Shown here in pieces: positions 26,648 to 36,079 of a DNA stretch of 64,000 nucleotides. Below the pieces are notes generated by a model that was given only the letters and a program-made list of their open reading frames with translations, ran no database searches and was not told where the DNA came from. The stretch spans positions 10,409 to 74,408 of the forward strand of contig JBJKRL010000110.1 of NCBI GenBank assembly GCA_046704745.1, given 5' to 3'. The stretch's first letter is position 1, and each line of letters begins with the position of its first letter. Origin of the DNA: CAWGGS01 sp046704745. Lineage in GTDB: Bacteria > Desulfobacterota > Desulfobulbia > Desulfobulbales > Desulfocapsaceae. The translations under genes were made by a program, and so were the position numbers.

Positions 26648-28060
26648 ATGGATGAACGTATTGTACATAAACTCAAAACAATCGTCGGAAGGGAAAATGT
26701 CTTTACAGCCCTGGCTGACAGGATAACCCATTCCTACGATGCTACGCAGAAGCAGTTTCTGCCGGATGTGGTCGTTTATCCGGGATCGACTGCCCAGGTG
26801 AGGGAAGTGCTGAAGCTCGCCGATGAAAACCGGATCCCTGTGTTGCCGCGGGGAGCGGGCAGCGGCTTTTCCGGCGGCAGTCTACCGGTGGAAGGCGGTA
26901 TTGTCCTTGTTTTAACACGTATGGATCAAATTCTCGAAATAGATGCGGAGAATCTGATAGCTGAGGTGGAGCCGGGTGTGGTGACCGCCGCGCTCCAACG
27001 GCAGGTGGAGGGTCTGGGGCTATTCTATCCGCCGGATCCGGCATCCAAGGAGTTCAGCACTCTTGGCGGCAATGTGGCAGAGTGTGCCGGTGGCCCACGT
27101 TGTGTAAAATATGGGGTAACCAAAGATTACATCCTGGGGCTCGAAGTGGTGCTGGCTTCTGGTGAGATTATCAGGACCGGCGGCAGGACCCTGAAAAATG
27201 TTGTGGGCTATGATCTGACCAAACTCTTTGTCGGCTCCGAAGGGACTCTGGGGATTGTGACGAAAATCATTGTCAAACTGTTGCCCAAGCCTGAGGCCAA
27301 AAAGACCATGCTTGTGCAGTTTGAGAGTATTGAAGGTGCTGCAAGAGCGGTTTCGGCTATAATCGGCAGTAAAATTATTCCCACCACCCTGGAGTTTATG
27401 GACGCGGCAACCATCGATTGTATACGGGATGTAACCAGTATTCCACTGCATTCTTCCTGCCGGGCCGTCCTCATCATCGAGGTGGACGGGAAGGCCTTGA
27501 TGCTTGATAAACAGACGGCTGAGATTCTTGATATAATCAGGCCTCTCGGTATCCTGGAAACCATGATTGCCGCAACCGACAAAGAATCGGAGGCAATCTG
27601 GCAGGTACGCCGTATCGTCAGCCCGAGCCTGCGCAAAGTTGCGCCCGACAAGTTCAATGAGGATATCGTCGTTCCCAGATCCAAAGTACCTGACATGATC
27701 CGGGCCCTGGAGAGGATTTCCGTCGATTATAGGGTCGCCATAGTCAATTTCGGGCATGCCGGAGACGGCAACATCCATGTCAATATCATGGTCGACCTTA
27801 AGGAGGAAGGGATGGCTGCTCAGGTGGAAAAGGTGGTGGAAGAGGTCTTCCGCGCCGCCGTCGGCTTGCGCGGCTCGATCTCCGGAGAACACGGCATAGG
27901 CACCTCCAAAGCGAAGTATATGGCTCTGGAACTGGACGGATCGACGATTGCCGCAATGCAGCGAATCAAAAAGGCATTGGATCCGCATAATATTCTTAAT
28001 CCCGGCAAGATGTTTTATCCTTCTTCATTTCCGGATCCGGAAGGGGCATGTGGTAGTTGA
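26648..28060 (+). CDS. FAD-linked oxidase, D-lactate/glycolate dehydrogenase GlcD type
   Basis: This 470-aa member of the VAO/PCMH flavoprotein family has the FAD pyrophosphate loop (PRGAGSGFSGGSLP near residue 75), the NVVGYDLTKLFVGSEGTLGI segment near 180-200, and the C-terminal flavin-oxidase motifs GHAGDGNIHVN and GSISGEHGIG with its catalytic-type His. Such proteins oxidise D-lactate or glycolate, and a sulfate reducer would most likely use D-lactate. The stop is one base before the ATG of the Fe-S partner, so they are one operon and probably one complex. The nearby lutABC supplies the L-lactate side. Confidence 0.93.
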   Translation: MDERIVHKLKTIVGRENVFTALADRITHSYDATQKQFLPDVVVYPGSTAQVREVLKLADENRIPVLPRGAGSGFSGGSLPVEGGIVLVLTRMDQILEIDAENLIAEVEPGVVTAALQRQVEGLGLFYPPDPASKEFSTLGGNVAECAGGPRCVKYGVTKDYILGLEVVLASGEIIRTGGRTLKNVVGYDLTKLFVGSEGTLGIVTKIIVKLLPKPEAKKTMLVQFESIEGAARAVSAIIGSKIIPTTLEFMDAATIDCIRDVTSIPLHSSCRAVLIIEVDGKALMLDKQTAEILDIIRPLGILETMIAATDKESEAIWQVRRIVSPSLRKVAPDKFNEDIVVPRSKVPDMIRALERISVDYRVAIVNFGHAGDGNIHVNIMVDLKEEGMAAQVEKVVEEVFRAAVGLRGSISGEHGIGTSKAKYMALELDGSTIAAMQRIKKALDPHNILNPGKMFYPSSFPDPEGACGS

Positions 28061-28061
28061 T

Positions 28062-29315
28062 ATGAGCATAAACAAGAGCCTGAAGGATTTTGACAAGGTC
28101 ATCCGCGACTGTGTCAAGTGCGGAATATGCCAGGCCCACTGTCCGACCTACCTGGTGCACAGAAGGGAAGGGGCTGTGGCCAGGGGAAAGATCGCCTTGG
28201 CGGCTGCCCTGCTGGCAGGAGACATCGACCTTGAAGAGCGTCTGCAAGAGGATATCAGTCTGTGCTTGATGTGTGGTTCCTGTGTCGTCAAATGTCCCAA
28301 TAACGTTCCGACCCATGAAATTGTCGGCGCTGTCCGCCGCGAGATCACGGATGAACTAGGTCTGTCTTTGGTCGACAGAGGAATAGCAGGTTTGCTTGGC
28401 TCAAAAAACTTGAAGAAGACAGCCGCTAAAGGAGCGGCCGCCTTTGGTCCGCTTTTTTTGAAAAAAGTGCCCGAGTCCAGCGGCCTGCGTTTGCGCTTTC
28501 CCATTTCCCGGATAAAGGACAGGACATTGCCGAAGATTGCCTATCGCAGCCTCTTTGACAGATTCCCGGAAATCACCAAAGGCGAAAAGGGAAAACCTCT
28601 CATAGGCTTTTTTGCCGGATGTTCCATCACCTATCTTTTCCCGGAGATAGGAGAGGCGATGATCGGTATTCTCACCGGCCTGGGGTATTCTGTCTATCTG
28701 CCGAAATCGCAAAGTTGCTGCGGGATTCCGGCGCACTCTTTGGGAAATGGCGCTCTGGCCCAAAAGCTGGCATATACTAATGTGGAGGCCTTTAAAAAAC
28801 ACGAGGTAGAATATATCGTTACCGCCTGCGGGTCGTGCAACAGCGGCATCGGTGAAAACCTGCGCGCGATGAAGACGGACTTCTCGTCATTTACCGACAA
28901 GATAATTGATATCAGCGTATTTCTTGGCCGGATGGGGCTCTTGGAAAGACTTTCGGCAATGGAAAAATGGAAGGCTCGGGCCAGGGTCACCTATCATGAT
29001 CCCTGCCATCTTAAAACCCAGGGAATAACTGAAGCCCCACGTCAACTGCTGAAGAGCTTGCCGAATGTTGACTTTGTCGAGATGGAAAACGCCTCCGCAT
29101 GCTGCGGCTTAGGGGGTGTCTTCTCCGTTCATCACGCTGCCACCAGCAAGGCCATTGGCGAAAAAAAAATATCCGGTCTTACCAAAAGCGGCGCACAGGC
29201 CGTCGCCACCGCCTGCCCCGGCTGTATGATCCAGTTGCAGGACACCATCGATCATGCCGGTTTGCATATCCGGGTCGTGCATCTTCTCAAATTGGTTGCC
29301 AAGGCGTTGGCCTGA
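28062..29315 (+). CDS. GlcF-type Fe-S subunit with two CCG domains
   Basis: This 417-aa protein has two ferredoxin-like 4Fe-4S motifs, CVKCGICQAHCPTY near residue 17 and CLMCGSCVVKCPNN near 66, followed by two CCG domains (SCCGIPAH and ACCGLGGVF with CPGCM). The layout is that of GlcF, the electron-transfer partner of GlcD-like flavoproteins, and is shared with archaeal HdrD. Electrons from lactate would pass through it to menaquinone or a membrane complex. The ATG at 28062 begins one base after the flavoprotein stop; the open frame upstream overlaps that gene and is rejected. Confidence 0.93.
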   Translation: MSINKSLKDFDKVIRDCVKCGICQAHCPTYLVHRREGAVARGKIALAAALLAGDIDLEERLQEDISLCLMCGSCVVKCPNNVPTHEIVGAVRREITDELGLSLVDRGIAGLLGSKNLKKTAAKGAAAFGPLFLKKVPESSGLRLRFPISRIKDRTLPKIAYRSLFDRFPEITKGEKGKPLIGFFAGCSITYLFPEIGEAMIGILTGLGYSVYLPKSQSCCGIPAHSLGNGALAQKLAYTNVEAFKKHEVEYIVTACGSCNSGIGENLRAMKTDFSSFTDKIIDISVFLGRMGLLERLSAMEKWKARARVTYHDPCHLKTQGITEAPRQLLKSLPNVDFVEMENASACCGLGGVFSVHHAATSKAIGEKKISGLTKSGAQAVATACPGCMIQLQDTIDHAGLHIRVVHLLKLVAKALA

Positions 29316-29337
29316 TCCGGATATCTTCTCAGTATTC

Positions 29338-29544
29338 TTATTCCTCTTCGGTAAAAGAAATTTCCGTATCGATCATCTCCCGGGCCCTTTCAAAGGCCCG
29401 CCGGGCGGTTTCGCCTCCTAAAGAATTGTGGAGACTTTGCCCTGATGGATCGGTTATATCAAAACGGAAATTGGAGCACATATTGCGCTCCTTTTCTACC
29501 GAGATATTCCAGCCGCGATAGGTGTCCGTTAATGTTTTCTTCAT
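29338..29544 (-). CDS. Small hypothetical protein
   Basis: This 68-aa protein is of no family I recognise. It begins MKKTLTDTYRGWNISVEKE, has a mixed beta-like N-half with a single Cys, and an acidic tail (SFTEEE). The ATG at 29544 has a strong AAAGGAGG upstream, which supports translation; an ATG eight codons earlier lacks one. It converges with the GlcF-type gene, 23 bases away. Confidence 0.65.
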   Translation of the reverse strand: MKKTLTDTYRGWNISVEKERNMCSNFRFDITDPSGQSLHNSLGGETARRAFERAREMIDTEISFTEEE

Positions 29545-29749
29545 GGGAACCTCCTTTTTGACGGGCATTTCGTTGTCTTCTTTTATAATAAGACAGCTCT
29601 GCTCCTAAGGCGATATTTCAGGGCGAAAAGTATCGTGAAAAAAAGTCTCTTTTGCAGCCTTCACGCAGTGCATTTGAGATGAAATCTATGGCAGGATATA
29701 CCGGGAAAATGGTAAAGTGAGTCCATGTATCGGGAGGAGGAAGAAAGAG

Positions 29750-30337
29750 ATGCAAGAAATTATAGCTAAGACAAGAACTTTTCGACGTTTTGTCCAAAAA
29801 GAAATTATCAACACCGCCACACTGCATGAACTGATAGACCTGGCTCGTCTCGGAGGATCGGCTCGGAATTGTCAACCATGGCAATATATGGTGATCAACT
29901 CCCCGGAACTCTGCGCCAAGATCTTTCCATATCTGGGTTGGGCCGGATATCTGCCGGATTGGAAAGGCCCGGTCGAAGGTGAGCGCCCCAGTGCTTATAT
30001 ACTCTGTCTGTTGAACAAAAATCGTTTAAAGGGGCCAGAAACCGAGGCGCAGTTCGATTTGGGAGTGGCCACCCAGAACCTGCTTCTTGGTGCAATGGAA
30101 AAACGCATAGGTGGATGCCGGATCGGGGCCTTCAATCCCAAACTTGCCGACCTGTTTAAAACGCCTGACCATTTGAAGCTTTCCCTGGTCGTAGCACTTG
30201 GTAAACCGCGAGAGACGGTGATCATCGAAGAGTCAAAAGATGAAGAGGATATCCGGTATTGGCGTGACGAACACGGTTTGCACCATGTGCCGAAAAGACC
30301 TTTGAAAAGTTATCTCATCAATCTTGAGTTGAGCTGA
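29750..30337 (+). CDS. Nitroreductase family protein
   Basis: This 195-aa flavin-dependent nitroreductase fold protein has the N-terminal RTFRRF FMN-binding segment, SARNCQPWQYMVI near residue 37, and AQFDLGVATQNLLLGAMEKRIGGC near 101. Family members use FMN and NAD(P)H to reduce nitro compounds, quinones or flavins; the substrate here is unknown. The ATG at 29750 has GGAGGAGG upstream. It converges on a second nitroreductase, with a long perfect hairpin between them. Confidence 0.9.
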   Translation: MQEIIAKTRTFRRFVQKEIINTATLHELIDLARLGGSARNCQPWQYMVINSPELCAKIFPYLGWAGYLPDWKGPVEGERPSAYILCLLNKNRLKGPETEAQFDLGVATQNLLLGAMEKRIGGCRIGAFNPKLADLFKTPDHLKLSLVVALGKPRETVIIEESKDEEDIRYWRDEHGLHHVPKRPLKSYLINLELS

Positions 30338-30420
30338 AATGTATTCCTTGTTTTGACCGGTGATGTAATTTAAAGGATGGCTGTTGTCGACAGCCCATCG
30401 TTTATGAGAGTATGCACCGT

Positions 30421-30455
30421 CAATTCCGTTTTCTCATTACGAGAAAACGGAATTG
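30421..30455. terminator. Perfect 15-bp hairpin between convergent genes
   Basis: CAATTCCGTTTTCTC and its exact reverse complement are separated by the five bases ATTAC. It lies between two convergent nitroreductase genes and probably ends transcription from both sides. It lacks a pure T-tract, but the arms themselves contain TTTT and AAAA runs. Confidence 0.65.
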
Positions 30456-30483
30456 TGCGATAGTATTGATATTCGAAGCCCAA

Positions 30484-31119
30484 TCAATCTCCAAAAGAGA
30501 CGAGTATCTCGTCCAAGGTTTTGCGCCATTTGGGTGGCCGCAGTTCAAGCCCCGGTTTCCGGTATCCGATTGCGAGAAGCAGTGGAACCCAGAAATTGTC
30601 CGGAATATTGAAGGCTTTACGCACGGCTTCGTGGTCAAAGCCGTCCATGGGGTGGCTTTCCAATCCGAGACTGGTGGCTGCATACATCACGCTCATGGCG
30701 AAAAATCCTGTGTTTTTAGCCGCAAATGCCAGGTTCGCGTCAGTACTCCACCCATAGAGGGATTTGGCGGCATTCAAGAACCAGTCCCGTTGCTCCGCTT
30801 TCATGCTCCCGGCCTTCATCATCTCCTGCCAGTTCTTTTCAACGGTTGGGTGACCTTCTTGCCAGCCGTTTTTATCCGCAAGAAAAATCAAGACCACCGG
30901 AGCTTCAGCGACCTTGGGCTGCCCCCAGGCCAGGGCTTTGAGCTTTTCCTTTTTCTCCTTGTCGCGCAGGACAATGAGGTTCCAGGGTTGAAGATTGAAG
31001 CTTGACGGCGCTTTGGTCGCCGTTTCAAGTATTTGACGCAAAAGAGTCTCCGGGACATCTTTGTCTGGATCAAAGAAATTGATGGCTCTCCTGTTTTCGC
31101 TGATTTCTTTAAAGTTCAT
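30484..31119 (-). CDS. Nitroreductase family protein
   Basis: This 211-aa nitroreductase-fold protein has NRRAINFFDPDKD at the N-terminus, the APSSFNLQPWNLIVL FMN/dimer segment near residue 37, and a GLESHPMDGFD segment near 150 followed by PLLLAIGYRKPG. It resembles the NfsB/YdfN-type group more than its convergent neighbour does, so the two are not recent duplicates. The substrate is unknown. The ATG is preceded by AAAGGAG. The upstream region (31120-31388) shows no gene. Confidence 0.9.
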   Translation of the reverse strand: MNFKEISENRRAINFFDPDKDVPETLLRQILETATKAPSSFNLQPWNLIVLRDKEKKEKLKALAWGQPKVAEAPVVLIFLADKNGWQEGHPTVEKNWQEMMKAGSMKAEQRDWFLNAAKSLYGWSTDANLAFAAKNTGFFAMSVMYAATSLGLESHPMDGFDHEAVRKAFNIPDNFWVPLLLAIGYRKPGLELRPPKWRKTLDEILVSFGD

Positions 31120-31388
31120 TTTATAACTTCTCCTTTTATCTCAGAGATTGACATACTGTATTTTTTGCCGGGCGGGTTGAAAAAGGACCCGGCAGAGGGA
31201 TTTATTGGATTTGACATCGAATCGTTTAATGTTAAACTATACATGCCCGGAAATTTGTCAAGGTGCCCTACCTTGCATGACTTGACCTTGTTCATCCGTC
31301 TACAGTAAAAAATCTCCTAATGTCTTCACAGGTTACGGCCGATGATATGAGTACGGGGAGATTCCTGGACAAAAAAATGGGAATCAAC

Positions 31389-31600
31389 GCTGTGTTTATC
31401 CGAAAATCGGTCGGCGCGGCAAGGCAACCTATCCACAGGACGCCATGAACACCTCCATGGGGGGAAAGCCTACGCCATCCCGGCTGCGGAACGCCTGTGA
31501 AAAGGTTACCTCACAGCCCCTGAGCATCGCGAACATTTCGGTTTTCATCATTTGTTGTGCTCGTGCCGCGAAAATGGACGTTTATGAGAAATCCGGGTTA
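31389..31600. repeat. Family 1 repeat element, copy C
   Basis: This 212-base segment begins GCTGTGTTTATCCGAAAATCGGTC and ends GACGTTTATGAGAAATCCGGGTTA. It matches copy A over most of its length, including the shared GGACGCCAT, AAAGGTTACC and TTGTTGTGCTCGTGCCGCG blocks. A matching left terminus in inverse orientation is not clear. The rest of the 31120-31743 gap holds no visible gene. Confidence 0.7.
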
Positions 31601-31743
31601 GGGCTTTTCTTCATACCATCCGGCAGACGTTTACGGTATTGTTAAAGAAGGCAGGGAGGTTTGTTCAACAGGGACGAAAAGATTGTTGGCGGCGAATACC
31701 GGATATGGTCCTCCTTTTTTACATGCTCTCTTTAGGTAACTAG

Positions 31744-32043
31744 ATGATATTCTGCAAAATCTGTGGCGAAACGCTGAACCTTTTCGACACCCAGGAGGAA
31801 GAGGTTTGCTATTCCTGCCTGAAAAAAAGGATTGAGCAGCAAAAAACACCTGCCGTGCAGGAAAAAGATGACGACGATCCTCTTTCTCATGCACTCCTGG
31901 GACATGAAAAGGGGAGGTTTGTCCTGCGTTCGGCGGAAGGCTGGATTATCTGGAGTGCCCCTGATGATAAGGAATACAAATTGGAGGTTATTTTAGCCAG
32001 GGCAAGGAGAATTTGTGAGATTCGAAAAAAAAGTCGTAAATAA
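31744..32043 (+). CDS. Small zinc-ribbon hypothetical protein
   Basis: This 99-aa protein begins with two CxxC knuckles (FCKICGE and CYSCLKK, about 15 residues apart), typical of a zinc ribbon. An acidic linker and a basic C-terminus (RARRICEIRKKSRK) follow. I do not recognise a named family. It lies between two copies of the family 1 repeat in the same orientation, so the segment could have been moved or duplicated as a unit; that is speculation. Upstream ribosome-site support is weak (AGGTAAC). Confidence 0.65.
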   Translation: MIFCKICGETLNLFDTQEEEVCYSCLKKRIEQQKTPAVQEKDDDDPLSHALLGHEKGRFVLRSAEGWIIWSAPDDKEYKLEVILARARRICEIRKKSRK

Positions 32044-32108
32044 GACGCCAACTTGCAGACAAAGGATTGATTTTTCTGGCAGTTTGCTTACATCCGGGGT
32101 GTTGGAAC

Positions 32109-32174
32109 ATCTCAATATGCATAATTTGTTGTGCTCGCGATGCGAGAATGGACGTTCATGAGAAATGCGGGGTA
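32109..32174. repeat. Family 1 repeat element, right-end copy D
   Basis: Only the conserved right portion is present: TTTGTTGTGCTCGCGATGCGAGAATGGACG, then TTCATGAGAAATGCGGGGTA. It is nearly identical to copy A over about 50 bases. It ends 46 bases before the MinD-like gene. Confidence 0.65.
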
Positions 32175-32220
32175 GGGTTGAAAATAAATGCAGTATCAGG
32201 GCAAGGATTGATAAGGGTTT

Positions 32221-33129
32221 ATGACCATCACAATATCAGTTGGTTCAGGCAAAGGCGGCACGGGCAAAAGCCTGGTCGTTGTTAATCTCGGGGTTCTTCT
32301 GGCCAAAAACGGAAGGCGGGTCTGCGTTGTGGATCTGGATCTGGGAGGGGCAGACATCCATATTCTCTATGGCGTCTTTGAGCCGAAAAGCTCTCTGTCT
32401 GATTTCCTGTCCAGAAGAGTCGATTCCTTGGAGGACGTGAGCCAAAACCTTTTCGGTTCGTTCGGAGACCTGCGGATTATCGCTGGAAGCGGTGATACAC
32501 TCCATACAGCCAATATGACCTTTCAGGAGAAACAGCGTCTTCTTCGGGGGCTATCTACCCTGGATGACGATGTCCTCCTTCTCGATGTCGGGGCGGGAGT
32601 CGGCTACCATACCCTTGATTTTTTCATGTTCTCCGACGTGCAAATCTGCGTGACAAACCCCGAACCGACTGCTGTTCTGGATTTTTATAATTTTCTGCAA
32701 CTGGCGACCATTCGCAAGGCGCTAGGCAGTTTTCTCTCCCAGAGCGATGTCGGTAAGGCGCTTAAAGACAGGCACTTTCACTCCCTGGCCGAGGTTTTTA
32801 CCCAGGCTGAAGAGATCAGTCCCGGTTCCCGGGAGCGAATCCAGAAGGCCTTGGAGACCTTCAATCCATTGCTCATCACCAACATGGCCGGTTCCAAGGC
32901 CAAGATCAACCAGCTGAAACTGCAACGGCTGGCCTCCAAATATCTCGGAATTTCCATCCCGAATCTCGGAGAAATTCCCATGGACCATTCTGTCCATGAG
33001 GCTTTGCGAGCCTACCTACCCGTCTGCGAATACGCACCCAACTGTCCGTCTGCACTTGCCCTTGCAGCCATCTGTGAAAAACTGGAGAAGGTCATCGACC
33101 TCTTTGCCGACAAACGGCGTGGAAAATAA
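32221..33129 (+). CDS. MinD/ParA family ATPase, FlhG-like
   Basis: This 302-aa deviant Walker ATPase has the A motif GSGKGGTGKS at residues 8-17, the A' motif VVDLDLGGADIHILYG near 40, and a DVGAGVGY switch near 122. A central insert of about 55 residues before LLITNMAGSK matches the MinD-like proteins related to FlhG/FleN, which set flagellar or polar organelle number. No flagellar gene is in the window, so the role is open. The HD-GYP protein follows 115 bases downstream on the same strand and may be co-transcribed, which would link positioning with cyclic-di-GMP turnover. Confidence 0.88.
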   Translation: MTITISVGSGKGGTGKSLVVVNLGVLLAKNGRRVCVVDLDLGGADIHILYGVFEPKSSLSDFLSRRVDSLEDVSQNLFGSFGDLRIIAGSGDTLHTANMTFQEKQRLLRGLSTLDDDVLLLDVGAGVGYHTLDFFMFSDVQICVTNPEPTAVLDFYNFLQLATIRKALGSFLSQSDVGKALKDRHFHSLAEVFTQAEEISPGSRERIQKALETFNPLLITNMAGSKAKINQLKLQRLASKYLGISIPNLGEIPMDHSVHEALRAYLPVCEYAPNCPSALALAAICEKLEKVIDLFADKRRGK

Positions 33130-33244
33130 CGCCTCTTCTATTCCATTACTTTCCGCAAAATCCAAAGTTGCGGTATAATACTACCAGCCTCTTTCTACCG
33201 CTGGTTCAGACCAGCGGCAACCAATACTCCCTGCGGATTGTTTT

Positions 33245-34981
33245 ATGCCCATTAAAAGACTCAATAGATTACGAAATAAGTCACTCTTCCGTATTGTCTT
33301 GCCGTCCCTTTGCACCCTGTTGCTCTTTATTTCCGCTATTTTTTTCATCCTGTTGCCGCAGCTGGAGGAGAGTTTTCTCAACAGGAAAAAAGAGATGATC
33401 CGGGAATTGACCCAAACCGTCTGGAGTCTTCTTGAGTCCTACCATGATAGAGAGCTCTCCGGCGAGCTAAGCAAAAACGAGGCCCAGAATCGGGCCATTC
33501 TGCGAATCGGCAGACTTCGCTACGGTCCGGAGAAAAAAGACTACTTCTGGATAAACGACATGACACCGCGGATGATTATGCATCCGTATCGTTCCGACCT
33601 GGTTGGAAAAGATGTGTCAACCTTCAAAGACTCCAACGGGAAATTTCTCTTTATTGAGTTTGTCCAAGTTGTCCGAAACCATGGAGAAGGTTATGTCCAT
33701 TATATGTGGCAATGGAAAGACGATCCTAAAAAAATTGTACCGAAAGTTTCCTACATTAAAGAATTTAAGCCTTGGGGATGGATCGTCGGCACCGGTATTT
33801 ATATAGACGATGTACATGCCGAGTTGGCCGATATCAGAAATAAAGTTATTATCATATCCGCCGTCATACTGGTGCTTGTCTCCCTTTTGGCCCTCTATTC
33901 CATCCACAAGAACATTAAAGCCGACCGGGAACGGTATCACATCTTTCTGGAGCGGGAATTTCTTATGAAATCCCTTGAAGAAAGCAAAGAGCGATTCCGG
34001 AATCTTTTGGAAACAACCAGTGACTGGATTTGGGAAACCGATCAGAGCGGCCGTTATACCTATTCGAGCCCCCAGGTGAAGAACCTGCTGGGCTATGATC
34101 AAAGTGAGATATTGAATAAAACACTGGTGCAATTTTCTCCTGCTGGGCAAACGGAAGCGGAAGGCAATGCGTTTGCCCAATTATTGCTAAAAAAGCAGGC
34201 CTTCACCGGTTATGAAATTTCCTGTAGAACTAAGGATGGGAGAGACGTGGTGTTGGAAAACAACGCTGTTCCGATTTTTAACATGTACCAGGAGTTGATC
34301 GGTTACCGCGGTGTGGCCCGCGACATCACGGAGAGAAAATTTGCCATGGAGGAGCTTAAAAAAAGCCGTGACCAGTTGCATGCGAGTCTGGAGGAAACGG
34401 TAACCTCGCTTGCCTCAACCGCAGAAAAACGGGATCCTTATACCGCCGGCCATCAACAGCGCGTTGATCGTCTGGCCTGTGCCGTCGGAAAGGAGTTGGG
34501 GCTCCCCGAGCAGCAGATCGAGGGTCTGCACATTGCGGCACTGTTGCACGATATCGGCAAGATCACTCTGCCGTCCGAGTATTTGGCAAAGCCCGCCAGA
34601 CTGTCGGTTGAAGAACGGGCCATAATTAAATGCCATACCGAAGTCGGCTATGAAATCTTAAAAAATATCCATTTTCCATGGCCGGTGGCCGAAATCGTTT
34701 ATCAGCATCATGAGCACCTTGATGGTTCAGGTTACCCTCGGGGATTGAAAGATCAGGAAATCCTGCTTGAGGCTAAGATCCTTGTGGTTGCCGATGTGGT
34801 AGAAGCAATGTCCTCCCACCGTCCCTACCGGCCGTCGTTGGGGATCTCCAAGGCCCTGGATGAAATCCGTAATGGCAGGGGAACCAGATATGACGCCGCC
34901 TGCGTGGATGCCTGTCTCCACCTCATCCTGGAGCGGAAGATAGAACTGAAAGCCGACGACTTGAGTTCGGTTTTTCTTTAG
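33245..34981 (+). CDS. Cache-PAS-HD-GYP cyclic-di-GMP phosphodiesterase-like sensor
   Basis: This 578-aa membrane sensor has a helix at about 15-40, a periplasmic single Cache domain (about 50-195, with DYFWINDMTPRMIMHP and FKPWGWIVGTGIYIDDV), and a second helix near 200-222. A PAS domain follows (about 245-370), then a C-terminal HD-GYP domain (about 380-570). The metal and catalytic residues are present (HIAALLHDIGKITLP, HHEHLDGSGYPRG), so it should hydrolyse cyclic di-GMP in response to a small periplasmic ligand such as a carboxylate. There is no strong ribosome site at the ATG, so coupling to the upstream ATPase gene is possible. Confidence 0.94.
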   Translation: MPIKRLNRLRNKSLFRIVLPSLCTLLLFISAIFFILLPQLEESFLNRKKEMIRELTQTVWSLLESYHDRELSGELSKNEAQNRAILRIGRLRYGPEKKDYFWINDMTPRMIMHPYRSDLVGKDVSTFKDSNGKFLFIEFVQVVRNHGEGYVHYMWQWKDDPKKIVPKVSYIKEFKPWGWIVGTGIYIDDVHAELADIRNKVIIISAVILVLVSLLALYSIHKNIKADRERYHIFLEREFLMKSLEESKERFRNLLETTSDWIWETDQSGRYTYSSPQVKNLLGYDQSEILNKTLVQFSPAGQTEAEGNAFAQLLLKKQAFTGYEISCRTKDGRDVVLENNAVPIFNMYQELIGYRGVARDITERKFAMEELKKSRDQLHASLEETVTSLASTAEKRDPYTAGHQQRVDRLACAVGKELGLPEQQIEGLHIAALLHDIGKITLPSEYLAKPARLSVEERAIIKCHTEVGYEILKNIHFPWPVAEIVYQHHEHLDGSGYPRGLKDQEILLEAKILVVADVVEAMSSHRPYRPSLGISKALDEIRNGRGTRYDAACVDACLHLILERKIELKADDLSSVFL

Positions 34982-35125
34982 CCATCCCCCATTTTTCAAG
35001 GTAGCCGTAAGGATGAGATTTGGATTGAAATCAGGCAAAAATAAAGTTAGGCTTTGATTGATTTTGGTATATTTTCGGATGGAGATGGCGCCGGGATAGC
35101 TCTTACTCAACTCAAGGAGATCTTT

Positions 35126-35563
35126 ATGCAAGGCGAGAGAATGCACAAGAATTCATTAATCCTCCTGGTACTGATGGCGTGCCTTGGGACCTTTATCCAT
35201 TTTGCCGCTTTTTGTTATGCTGCGGACGATCAACAACATGAGATTGTTGTAAACGTTAACTGCAGCGACGAAAACTTTATAACCCTTGGTTATAAATACG
35301 GCTCCGGCGCAAACCCGTATACGCTAAAGGGAAAATGCATCAAGATGCACAACGTCCAGACATTTCAATATTTCGGCAAGGATAAGGCGCTGGCGAGATG
35401 GCATTACAGAGGAGAACACGGTGTGGTGTATCTCGAGGCCCCTGAGGGGCAAGAACTTCTTGGAGACAGCCGGGTCGTAATCGGTATGTGCGTGGGGGTA
35501 TATTCCTATACATCGGCCTACGACACCCCGTCGCAGATCCCGCATATTATAGTTGTGCAGTAG
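35126..35563 (+). CDS. Secreted hypothetical protein
   Basis: This 145-aa protein has an N-terminal signal peptide (residues 7-31, ending FCYAADD). The mature part of about 110 residues carries three Cys (VNCSDENF, KGKCIKM, IGMCVGVY). I recognise no domain. The ATG at 35126 has AAGGAGA upstream; a second ATG five codons later would also give a signal peptide. It converges with the next gene. Confidence 0.75.
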   Translation: MQGERMHKNSLILLVLMACLGTFIHFAAFCYAADDQQHEIVVNVNCSDENFITLGYKYGSGANPYTLKGKCIKMHNVQTFQYFGKDKALARWHYRGEHGVVYLEAPEGQELLGDSRVVIGMCVGVYSYTSAYDTPSQIPHIIVVQ

Positions 35564-35573
35564 GAAATTCAGG

Positions 35574-35984
35574 CTAGTCTTTTTTGTATTTTTCCATATC
35601 CTTTTTGAATTTCGCTTCTATAGCTGCCAGCTTATCCTTTTGTTTTTTGGCAAGCTCAGCCTGGATATCAGCCACCTTTTTTTCCGCTTTCATCTTTTGG
35701 GCCTGGAACTCTGCTATTTCCTTGGCCAGGCCTTTGTCTTCCTTGGACTCCCTTGCAATATTTTCTATTTCCAAATGATTTGCCACCGAAAGCTTGATGG
35801 AAAAAGGATCTTCCATGGTGTCGATAATCCCGAGCTTTGCAAGCTTGCGGCAGACAGAGTGGCCCGCTTCATCTGAAATATTCAGCATCGCGCATATATC
35901 TTCGATTTTTGGAAGGGCGCTGTTCTTGTGCTCAAAGAGCCTGATGGCAGAAACAACGAGATGGGCTTCGGTATAGGCATCCAT
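35574..35984 (-). CDS. Hypothetical protein, winged-helix-like plus coiled coil
   Basis: This 136-aa protein has an N-terminal half (residues 1-75) that reads like a small helix-turn-helix domain (IEDICAMLNISDEAGHSVCRKLAKLGIID). The C-terminal half is a long Lys/Glu/Ala-rich coiled coil ending KKDMEKYKKD. I do not recognise a named family. A DNA-binding or adaptor role is possible, not shown. A 39-codon gene lies 95 bases upstream on the same strand. Confidence 0.72.
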   Translation of the reverse strand: MDAYTEAHLVVSAIRLFEHKNSALPKIEDICAMLNISDEAGHSVCRKLAKLGIIDTMEDPFSIKLSVANHLEIENIARESKEDKGLAKEIAEFQAQKMKAEKKVADIQAELAKKQKDKLAAIEAKFKKDMEKYKKD

Positions 35985-36079
35985 ATATGTATTTGCTCAC
36001 AGATCGTAGAACTGGAGAAGAAGTTTAAATCATGTATTTTTGCTGACATGATCTGCTATCCGGGTCTTCATCCGTCAAC

